This document shows positions 1-5,355 of a DNA stretch of 5,881 nt, piece by piece. Source of the DNA: Actinomycetota bacterium (GTDB lineage: Bacteria; Actinomycetota; Acidimicrobiia; Acidimicrobiales; Ilumatobacteraceae); the NCBI GenBank assembly GCA_005787025.1, contig SYCH01000195.1, positions 1-5,881 on the forward strand. The letters are read 5' to 3'. Position numbers and translations under genes: made by a program. Every line of letters begins with the position of its first letter. Positions within the stretch are counted from its first letter, which is position 1. Under the pieces are notes generated by a model that worked only from the letters and a program-made list of their open reading frames with translations, ran no database searches and was not told where the DNA came from.

Positions 1-513
1 ATCCTCACGGTGGCCCTCTGGCTGTTGTCGTTGGCCCGAGTCGACGGTGGTATCGGGACCTTTCTGCACTGGGTGACCGGAGTCGGGGCGCTGTATTCCA
101 CTCTGTGGCTCGGGGTTCGATGGCTCCAGTGGCGAAGCACTCACTTCGTGGTCACCTCGGACCGCCTGATTTATCGCAGTGGCATCTTCGCCAAGCAGGG
201 GATCGCCATTCCCTTGGAACGCGTCAACAACATCAACTTCCAACAGACCATCTTCGAAAAGCTGATCCGGGCCGGCGATCTGTTGATCGAATCGGGTGGC
301 GAGGACGGACAGCAGCGGTTCTCCGATGTTCGCAAGCCCGACGAGGTTCAGCGGTTGATTCACGCCCAGATCGAGGAGAACGGTCGACCGGACTCGGTGA
401 CCGGCTCGGTCACCGACGTGGCGACCCAGTTGGAGAAGCTCGAGGGTCTGCGCGATCGCGGCTCGATCAGTCCGGAAGAGTTCGAGCGGGAGAAGCGTCG
501 ATTGTTGGGCTGA
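1..513 (+). CDS. Membrane-anchored bacterial PH-domain protein with C-terminal SHOCT domain (5' partial)
   Basis: The frame is open from the first base of the window, so the N-terminus is missing; the GTG at position 10 is probably internal. 170 residues are visible. Residues 1-43 are hydrophobic and look like one or two membrane segments (ALWLLSLA..., VGALYSTLWLGVRWL). Residues ~47-122 match the bacterial PH-like (bPH_2/YdbS-type) domain: a strand pair around VTSDRLIYRSGIF, the IPLERVNNI motif, then LLIESGGEDG and a helix at KPDEVQRLIHAQIEE. Residues ~137-170 are a SHOCT module (LEKLEGLRDRGSISPEEFEREKRRLLG), a short helical hairpin common at the C-terminus of bacterial proteins and thought to mediate oligomerisation. 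The protein probably sits in the membrane with the PH domain in the cytoplasm; its ligand is unknown. The gene ends 3 bp from the convergent galactokinase gene. Family assignment is firm; function is not. Confidence 0.88.
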   Translation: MLTVALWLLSLARVDGGIGTFLHWVTGVGALYSTLWLGVRWLQWRSTHFVVTSDRLIYRSGIFAKQGIAIPLERVNNINFQQTIFEKLIRAGDLLIESGGEDGQQRFSDVRKPDEVQRLIHAQIEENGRPDSVTGSVTDVATQLEKLEGLRDRGSISPEEFEREKRRLLG

Positions 514-516
514 GCG

Positions 517-1473
517 TCACGGTCGTCGACGAATCGCCACCACGCAACCACCGAATCCGCCCCCGGTCATGCGTGCCCCGAGAACACCGCGTTCATTCAT
601 GACTTCCTCGACGGCCGCATCCATTCGGGGGTTCGAGGTCTCGTAATCGCGAGCCAGCGATCGATGTGAATCGACCATGAGCCGACCGAATGCGGCGAGA
701 TCCCCGTCGTTCAGGGCGTCCAGTGATGCCAGCACCCGCAGATTCTCGCTGACCACGTGTCGGGCTCGGCGACGCAGACGTTCGTCGGCAATCGAGTCGA
801 CGGCCACCGGCTCGGCGTCGCGCAGAGGTCCGATGAGCGCCTCGATCGCGCGACAGTCGGCGACGCGATCGGCGTACTCGCTACCGGCGAGAGTTCGTCG
901 AGCGACGAAGCGCACCATAACCTCCATCGTCTCCGGAATGGCGACGTGTCGAAACGAGAGGTCGCGACAATCGATGAAGGTGGCATGGTCGGGTCGTCCG
1001 ACCGCGATGCACAACTGGTCCATGATCCCGCAGGGGACGCCCGAGGCGGCGTGCTCGGCACGTCGTGCCGCTTCGGCCATGGCGACATCGTCCCATTCGC
1101 GCCCCGTGGCTTCCCTGATGAAACGACCCACGGCGAGCTCGAGGGCCGCACTCGACGACAGGCCCGAGCCGATGGGTAGGTCGGTGGAGACCCGTGCTCG
1201 AAACGCCGGAACTGCACCCGCCTCGCGCACCATCGCGGCGACGTAGCGTCCCCACGCCGGGTTCAATCGTGCAGGGTTGGTCACATCGGTGGGGAAGACG
1301 GCGATGTCGGGGTCGTCGGCCGACTGGATCGTGATGGTGTCGCCCGGGACGAGTTCTCCTTCGACGACCGTGCGCTGTCCCAGGATCATGGGCAACACGT
1401 AGCCGCCCGTGTAGTCGGTGTGGTCACCGATGAGGTTGACGCGTCCGGGAGCCGAAACCCGCACGACCGTCAT
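517..1473 (-). CDS. galK: Galactokinase-family GHMP kinase, short form
   Basis: The product has 318 residues. Galactokinase makes galactose 1-phosphate from galactose and ATP, the first committed step of the Leloir pathway, in the cytoplasm. Visible motifs: the galactokinase signature GRVNLIGDHTDY at residues 10-21; the GHMP phosphate-binding loop PIGSGLSSSAA at 100-110; CGIMDQ at 148-153 with the likely catalytic Asp152; SEYADR at 198-203 with a candidate sugar-binding Tyr200; SHRSLARDYETS at 269-280; and GGGFGGCVVAI at 304-314. The ATG overlaps the stop of the upstream oxidoreductase gene (ATGA), and no good Shine-Dalgarno precedes it, so translation is probably coupled. Oddities: it is about 60 residues shorter than typical galactokinases (~380), it lacks the usual N-terminal extension before the signature, and the usual Glu of IGEHTDY is Asp17. 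No other Leloir gene is in the window. A related sugar kinase with different specificity is possible. Confidence 0.85.
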   Translation of the reverse strand: MTVVRVSAPGRVNLIGDHTDYTGGYVLPMILGQRTVVEGELVPGDTITIQSADDPDIAVFPTDVTNPARLNPAWGRYVAAMVREAGAVPAFRARVSTDLPIGSGLSSSAALELAVGRFIREATGREWDDVAMAEAARRAEHAASGVPCGIMDQLCIAVGRPDHATFIDCRDLSFRHVAIPETMEVMVRFVARRTLAGSEYADRVADCRAIEALIGPLRDAEPVAVDSIADERLRRRARHVVSENLRVLASLDALNDGDLAAFGRLMVDSHRSLARDYETSNPRMDAAVEEVMNERGVLGARMTGGGFGGCVVAIRRRP

Positions 1474-2390
1474 GTCAGGTCGAGAGTCGCGCTGAACCGT
1501 TCGAGGGCGTCGCGATCGAACGGCGCGCGCAGTGCCAGGTTGATCTGCTCGGCACCGGCGGCAACGTACTGCCCGATGCGATCGATGACTTCGGCGTCGG
1601 AGCCGGTGAGTACGCCCGGACGCACTCCGTCGGCCAACATTCCGAACTGCGCGCGCAAGCTTTCCTCGGTCCACGCGATGCCGACGTTGACGGTGCGTTT
1701 CACCGACTTGGGGTCGCGACCGACCCGAACGCAGTGTTCGGTGAGCACGGCGCTCTTGTGCGCGAAGGCCTCGGGTGAGACGAAGGGAACGTTCCAGCCG
1801 TCGGCGTAGCGAGCGGCGATGTTGAGGGTGCGCTTCTCGCCACCTCCACCGACCCAGATCGGCAGACGCCTTTGCACGGGGCGCGGTTCGTTGCGGGCAC
1901 CCTTCATGGAGAACCACTCGCCGTCGAAATCGGTCACGTCGTCGTGCAGAAGTCCACGCACGCATTGAATGGATTCCTCCAATTGGTCCATTCGGGTTTT
2001 CACACCGGGGAAGGGGATCCCGTAGGCGTCGTACTCGACGACGGCCCAACCGGCACCGAGACCGAGATCGGCGCGCCCGCCACTGATGTGGTCGATGGCG
2101 GTGATCATCTTGGCCAGCACCGCCGGGTGCCGATACCCGACGGAATAGACGAGCGAACCGACGCGCACCTTCTTTGTGGCGGTGGCCAACGCGGTGTGCA
2201 TGGCGACGGCTTCGTAGCACGCCGCATCGTCGGGTTTGCCGGTGGCCCCGTAGAAGTGGTCCCAAATCGAGATCCAATCGAAACCCAGTTCCTCGATACG
2301 TTGCCAGAGTGGCTGCAAGACGTCGTACGACGTGTGCTGGAGTCCGGTGTGGACGCCGAAGCGGACGTTGGGGAACATGCCGGAAGTCAT
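1470..2390 (-). CDS. LLM-class (luciferase-like) F420-dependent oxidoreductase
   Basis: The product has 306 residues, a typical length for a single-domain luciferase-like TIM barrel using F420 or flavin. Family marks: an N-terminal strand VRFGVHTG (9-16); helix LWQRIEELGFDWISIWDHFY (28-47) with the DHF motif near the cofactor pocket; VRVGSLVYSVGYRHPAVLAKMITAID (75-100); GGRADLGLGAGW (104-115); the KTRMDQLEESIQCVRGLL helix (131-148); LPIWVGGGGEKRTL (176-189); AARYADGWN (192-200); and a C-terminal segment like the usual 'G(T/S)pxEV...L..Y..AGa' stretch (263-286). The barrel binds deazaflavin F420 (or FMN) and transfers hydride to an organic substrate; the substrate cannot be predicted. The ATG at 2390 is preferred because a TAnnnT element ends 6 nt upstream, giving a leaderless start; Met5 is the alternative. 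It forms a two-gene unit with the downstream kinase and is divergent from the hydrolase gene. Cofactor choice is inferred from family resemblance. Confidence 0.87.
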   Translation of the reverse strand: MTSGMFPNVRFGVHTGLQHTSYDVLQPLWQRIEELGFDWISIWDHFYGATGKPDDAACYEAVAMHTALATATKKVRVGSLVYSVGYRHPAVLAKMITAIDHISGGRADLGLGAGWAVVEYDAYGIPFPGVKTRMDQLEESIQCVRGLLHDDVTDFDGEWFSMKGARNEPRPVQRRLPIWVGGGGEKRTLNIAARYADGWNVPFVSPEAFAHKSAVLTEHCVRVGRDPKSVKRTVNVGIAWTEESLRAQFGMLADGVRPGVLTGSDAEVIDRIGQYVAAGAEQINLALRAPFDRDALERFSATLDLT

Positions 2391-2396
2391 GACTCA

Positions 2397-2402
2397 AAGG
2401 TA
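2397..2402 (-). promoter_or_regulatory. Putative leaderless -10 element for the oxidoreductase-kinase unit
   Basis: Read on the minus strand, the hexamer is TACCTT (consensus TAnnnT), followed by exactly 6 nt and then the ATG at 2390. That places transcription initiation on or next to the start codon. There is no Shine-Dalgarno in the 15 nt before the ATG, which fits leaderless translation as is common in Actinomycetota. The -35 region is weak: the best candidate is ACGACA with an overlong 19-bp spacer. This is a pattern match only. Confidence 0.5.
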
Positions 2403-2418
2403 GTACGGAGCCACGGGG

Positions 2419-2424
2419 TAGTGT
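2419..2424 (+). promoter_or_regulatory. Putative leaderless -10 element for the alpha/beta hydrolase
   Basis: TAGTGT fits TAnnnT and is followed by 6 nt (CGTTCC) and the ATG at 2431, so transcription would start at the A of the start codon. No ribosome-binding site is visible upstream. The -35 zone (~2395-2401) lies on top of the opposite promoter's -10 and has no TTGACA-like match. The geometry mirrors the minus-strand promoter in the same 40-bp gap. Confidence 0.5.
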
Positions 2425-2430
2425 CGTTCC

Positions 2431-3342
2431 ATGCCCAGAGCGACCGTGCCGGCCAACGTCGGAACCATCGAGATCGAGTACGAAACCTTCGGATCGGCAT
2501 CGGATCCGACGTTGCTGTTGGTGATGGGTTTCACCGCCCAGATGATCGCGTGGTCCGACGATTTCTGTCGCGCCTTGTCCGACCTCGGGCTTCACGTGGT
2601 GCGCTTCGACAACCGCGATTGTGGCCTGTCGTCGAAGCTCGACGGCGTCATGGTGGACCCCGGCCCCGTCATGGCCGCGGCGTTCGCCAACGAGCCGGCT
2701 CCGCCGGTGCCGTACACGCTGTCCGACATGGCGCGCGACGCCATCGGCTTGCTCGATCATCTCGCGGTCGACTCCGCGCACATCGTCGGAGCCTCCATGG
2801 GAGGCATGATCGTGCAGCACATGGCGATCGAGCACCCCTCGCGCGTGCGGTCGCTGACGTCGATCATGTCCATGACCGGTGAGCCGGAGTACGGATCGCC
2901 CACTGCCGAGGCGGCCGAAGCGTTGTTGGCCCCGCCCGAGACCGAGCGACAGGTCTACATCGACGCCAGTCCGAAATACGGCGTGTGGCAGTCCAAGCGC
3001 TATTTCGACGAGACGAAGGTGAAGACCGACGCCGCTCGTTCGTACGATCGCAGCTTCTATCCCGAGGGCTCGGCCCGTCAACTGGCCGCCATCTACGCCA
3101 GCGGACGTCGTCACGAGGCGCTGGCGAAACTGGCCGTGCCGACGCTCGTCATCCACGGCACGGACGACACGCTCATTCCGCCCAGTGGTGGTCGCCGCAC
3201 CCACGAACTGGTCCCCGGTTCCACCATGCTCATGATCGCCGACATGGGTCACGACATTCCCGAGCCCATCCAGCCGATGGTGGTGTCGGCGATCCATGCC
3301 CACGTGCGACTTGCCGAGTGGCGGCGCGCGACGGGCCGCTGA
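2431..3342 (+). CDS. Alpha/beta-fold hydrolase, aclacinomycin methylesterase (RdmC)/EstB-like
   Basis: The product has 303 residues, a normal length for a single-domain alpha/beta hydrolase. Catalytic elements: the oxyanion-hole segment LLVMGFTAQMIAW (29-41); FDNRDCGLSS (59-68), typical of the RdmC/DnrP/EstB-like subgroup; nucleophile elbow GASMGG with Ser122; HGTDDTLIP with the acid at Asp246; and MGHDIPE with His274. A lid-like insertion spans roughly 145-215. It should be a cytoplasmic esterase or related serine hydrolase; there is no signal peptide. The substrate is unknown: relatives hydrolyse methyl and carboxyl esters. ATG 2431 is chosen because of the leaderless promoter directly upstream and because strand 1 (IEIEYETFG) begins soon after it. 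It lies upstream of the racemase with a 79-bp gap, so the two may be partly co-transcribed. Fold and triad are clear; specificity is not. Confidence 0.88.
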   Translation: MPRATVPANVGTIEIEYETFGSASDPTLLLVMGFTAQMIAWSDDFCRALSDLGLHVVRFDNRDCGLSSKLDGVMVDPGPVMAAAFANEPAPPVPYTLSDMARDAIGLLDHLAVDSAHIVGASMGGMIVQHMAIEHPSRVRSLTSIMSMTGEPEYGSPTAEAAEALLAPPETERQVYIDASPKYGVWQSKRYFDETKVKTDAARSYDRSFYPEGSARQLAAIYASGRRHEALAKLAVPTLVIHGTDDTLIPPSGGRRTHELVPGSTMLMIADMGHDIPEPIQPMVVSAIHAHVRLAEWRRATGR

Positions 3343-3343
3343 A

Positions 3344-3349
3344 TACGAT
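3344..3349 (+). promoter_or_regulatory. Putative -10 element upstream of the racemase operon
   Basis: TACGAT (TAnnnT) lies directly after the hydrolase stop codon (3340-3342). Initiation 6-7 nt downstream would fall at about 3356-3357, on the ATG of a 20-codon ORF, leaving a leader of about 65 nt before the racemase start. No convincing -35 is present; TTGCCG at 3311-3316 is too far away (27 bp). It would give the three-gene racemase-deacetylase-phosphatase cluster its own promoter, independent of the hydrolase. Confidence 0.4.
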
Positions 3350-3356
3350 CATCGGG

Positions 3357-3419
3357 ATGTCGGCGTCGTCGACCAACAGTTCGTCGTCGACCGTGTCGAC
3401 CAGATACCGAGGAGAATGA
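3357..3419 (+). CDS. Possible 20-residue leader peptide (uORF) before the racemase gene
   Basis: An ATG 7 nt after the TACGAT element opens a 20-codon ORF rich in Ser and Thr (11 Ser/Thr in the first 15 residues) and ending ...STRYRGE. Its TGA (3417-3419) stops 2 nt before the racemase ATG at 3422, and the racemase Shine-Dalgarno lies inside its last codons. If translated, ribosomes would traverse the ribosome-binding site and could couple or regulate racemase translation. No homology is claimed. The low-complexity composition could be chance in a GTCG-rich spacer, so this is a weak call based on geometry. Confidence 0.28.
   Translation: MSASSTNSSSSTVSTRYRGE
3365..3401 (+). repeat. Short direct repeats (GTCGTCGACC) in the racemase leader
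   Basis: GTCGTCGACC occurs at 3365-3374 and 3383-3392, and a third partial copy, GTCGACC, lies at 3395-3401. Each copy contains the 6-bp palindrome GTCGAC (3368, 3386, 3395), spaced 18 and 9 bp apart. The repeats lie between the putative -10 and the Shine-Dalgarno. They could be operator half-sites or simply the repeated Ser/Thr codons of the leader ORF. Confidence 0.35.
3409..3414 (+). promoter_or_regulatory. Strong Shine-Dalgarno that sets the racemase start
   Basis: GAGGAG ends 7 nt before the ATG at 3422, the ideal distance. A nearer ATG at 3416, in the same frame, is only 1 nt away from the site and so is very unlikely to be used. This is the only classical strong ribosome-binding site before a gene in the window; the other visible starts are leaderless or stop-start coupled. 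Confidence 0.75.
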
Positions 3420-3421
3420 AC

Positions 3422-4579
3422 ATGTCCGGACCGTTAGCTGGTTACCGAGTCATCGAGATCGCCGGAATCGGACCCGGTCCGTTCGCGGCCATGATGCTGT
3501 CCGACATGGGCGCCGAGGTGATACGTGTCGAGCGCAGCCAGGCGGTGCGTGGTCCGGCACCCGACACGCCGGGCTTCGACATCCTGCAGCGCGGTCGTCG
3601 CAACATCGCCATCGATCTGAAAAACCCCGAGGGTGTGGAGACGTTGTTGAGGTTGGTGGAGTCCGCCGACGCGTTGATCGAGGGCTTCCGTCCCGGTGTG
3701 ATGGAGCGTTTGGGTGTCGGACCCGACGTGTGCCTGGCGCGTAATCCGCGCTTGGTGTTCGGGCGCATGACCGGGTGGGGGCAGACGGGCATGTACGCCA
3801 ACGCGGCGGGCCACGACATCAACTACATCTCGTTGGCCGGTGCGTTGGCGCACTTCGGGCGCGCCGGCGAGGGTCCGATTCCTCCGATGAACATGGTGGG
3901 CGATTTCGGTGGCGGGGGTATGTTCCTCGCCTTCGGTGTGGTGTGCGGGTTGTTGGAGGCGGTCAAGAGCGGCAACGGCCAGGTGGTGGACGCGGCCATG
4001 GTCGACGGCACCGCGGTGTTGATGACCATGTTCTGGGCCTTCTCGCAGATGGGCGTGCACGACGAAAACGCTCGAGGAACCAACCTGCTCGACACCGGGG
4101 CGCACTTCTACGACGCGTACGAATGCAAGGACGGGAAGTACATCTCGATCGGATCCATCGAGACCCAGTTCTACGCCGAACTGTTGAAGCTCACGGGTCT
4201 CGAAGGTGACCCCGAATTCGCCAAGCAGATGGACAAGTCGCAGTGGCCCCACCTGAAGAAGCGCATCGCCGAGGTTTTCAGGTCCAAGACTCGCGACGAG
4301 TGGTGCTCGATCATGGAAGCCACCGACGTGTGCTTCGCCCCGGTTCTCACCATGAGCGAGGCCGCGGCGCATCCGCACAACGTGGAACGCAACATGATCA
4401 TCGACGTCGCCGGCATCAAGCAGCCCGCGCCCGCCCCGCGTTTCTCGCGCACGGTGCCGGTGGTGGCGTCGGCCCCGGCGCACCCCGGTCAGCATTCTCG
4501 CGAGATCCTGGAATCGTGGGGCTTTCCCGCCACCGAGGTGGAGCGACTGCTCTCCTCGGGTGCGGTGGTCGACGCGTGA
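3422..4579 (+). CDS. mcr: Alpha-methylacyl-CoA racemase (CoA-transferase family III fold)
   Basis: The product has 385 residues from the ATG chosen by the ribosome-binding site. The enzyme interconverts (R)- and (S)-2-methylacyl-CoA by alpha-proton exchange, allowing beta-oxidation of methyl-branched fatty acids and sterol side chains; it is cytoplasmic and acts as an interlocked dimer in this family. It closely resembles mycobacterial MCR: N-terminal AGIGPGPFAAMMLSDMGAEVIRVER (14-38); RGRRNIAIDLK (57-67); ADALIEGFRPGVMERLGVGP (82-101); MTGWGQTG (116-123); GHDINYISL (130-138); VGDFGGGGMF (159-168); GQVVDAAMVDG (186-196); and APRFSRT (338-344). The residues corresponding to MCR catalytic His126, Asp156 and Glu241 are His131, Asp161 and Glu247, all present. 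This argues for a racemase rather than a formyl-CoA or carnitine CoA-transferase. It is slightly longer than MCR (360), mostly at the C-terminus. It is first in a three-gene unit; its stop overlaps the next start (GTGA). The symbol is by similarity to the mycobacterial gene. Confidence 0.93.
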   Translation: MSGPLAGYRVIEIAGIGPGPFAAMMLSDMGAEVIRVERSQAVRGPAPDTPGFDILQRGRRNIAIDLKNPEGVETLLRLVESADALIEGFRPGVMERLGVGPDVCLARNPRLVFGRMTGWGQTGMYANAAGHDINYISLAGALAHFGRAGEGPIPPMNMVGDFGGGGMFLAFGVVCGLLEAVKSGNGQVVDAAMVDGTAVLMTMFWAFSQMGVHDENARGTNLLDTGAHFYDAYECKDGKYISIGSIETQFYAELLKLTGLEGDPEFAKQMDKSQWPHLKKRIAEVFRSKTRDEWCSIMEATDVCFAPVLTMSEAAAHPHNVERNMIIDVAGIKQPAPAPRFSRTVPVVASAPAHPGQHSREILESWGFPATEVERLLSSGAVVDA

Positions 4580-5355
4580 GCACGCTTCTCTGCTTCCACG
4601 CTCACCCCGACGACGAGTCGATCGCCACCGGTGGCACCATCGCGCGCGCGGTTGCCGAAGGCCATCGCGTGGTGTTGGTGATCGCCACCGATGGGCGCCA
4701 TGGTGAGATTCCACCCGATCTGATGTCGGGAGAGACTCTGGCCGACCGGCGAAGCCTCGAGACCGAGCGTTCGGCCGAGGCCCTCGGTGTTCACGCGGTT
4801 CACTGGCTCGGGTACAACGACAGCGGCATGACCGGCTGGCCTCAGAACGAGGAGCCCGGAGCGTTCGTGCGAGCGGACGTGGACGAAGCGGCCGAGCGAT
4901 TGGCCCGAATTCTGCGCGACGAGAAGGTCGACGTGATGACGTGTTACGACTGGCACGGTGGCTACGGGCATCCCGATCACATCCAGGTGCATCGAGTGGG
5001 GCATCGCGCGGCCGAACTGTACGGGAGCGTGCGACTGTTCGAGAGCACCATGAACCGCACGCGAATGGTTGCCATGATGAAGGAGAACCCCGATCGTCCC
5101 GAAGATTGGGATCCCGAGGGTCCGGCCGACGACGGCAATCCGTTCGGATCCACCGAGGACGAGATCACGATGGCCGTCGACGTGTCGGCGTTCATCGATC
5201 AGAAACGACGTTCGATCATGTGCCACGCGAGCCAGATCACCGACAGCGGATTCTTCATGCAGATGCCGCCGGAGATCTTCGCCATCGCGTTCGGCACGGA
5301 GTGGTTCATCGAGCCCGGTGCGTCGGGCGGAGCGAAGCCGGGGTGGTTGTTGTGA
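4576..5355 (+). CDS. PIG-L family deacetylase (LmbE/MshB/Mca-like)
   Basis: The product has 259 residues and starts at a GTG overlapping the racemase stop (GTGA), so it is probably translationally coupled. The family removes N-acyl groups from amino sugars or cleaves related amides with a catalytic zinc. Metal site: AHPDDE at 9-14 gives His10 and Asp13 as zinc ligands and Asp12 as general base; GYGHPDH at 129-135 gives His135 as the third ligand and His132 as the probable transition-state residue. Other family marks are the DSGM motif (82-85), the YDWHGGYGHPDH context typical of mycothiol enzymes, and the C-terminal helix KRRSIMCHASQ (210-220) followed by FGTEWF (239-244). It is shorter than the usual MshB (~300) and Mca (~290), and I cannot assign it to either. 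Candidates are mycothiol biosynthesis, thiol-conjugate detoxification or another N-acetyl sugar conjugate. It sits between a racemase and a phosphatase, neither of which is a mycothiol gene. Confidence 0.88.
   Translation: MSTLLCFHAHPDDESIATGGTIARAVAEGHRVVLVIATDGRHGEIPPDLMSGETLADRRSLETERSAEALGVHAVHWLGYNDSGMTGWPQNEEPGAFVRADVDEAAERLARILRDEKVDVMTCYDWHGGYGHPDHIQVHRVGHRAAELYGSVRLFESTMNRTRMVAMMKENPDRPEDWDPEGPADDGNPFGSTEDEITMAVDVSAFIDQKRRSIMCHASQITDSGFFMQMPPEIFAIAFGTEWFIEPGASGGAKPGWLL

Noticed and set aside
1872..2882. Plus-strand open frame across the divergent gap
   Set aside because: It is antisense to the oxidoreductase and out of frame with the hydrolase, with no family resemblance.
517..3303. 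A 928-codon minus-strand open frame spanning three genes
   Set aside because: Only its last 318 codons (galactokinase) resemble a protein. The rest lies antisense or out of frame to the oxidoreductase and hydrolase genes and is an Arg/His-rich low-complexity translation caused by high-GC codon bias.
3296..3421. N-terminal extension of the racemase to upstream starts, including ATG 3416
   Set aside because: The extension overlaps the hydrolase gene and has no similarity to racemases. GAGGAG at 3409-3414 is ideally spaced only for ATG 3422.
3434..4714. Long minus-strand open frame opposite the racemase
   Set aside because: It is His/Arg/Gly-rich with no recognisable motif, while the opposite strand encodes a clear full-length racemase.
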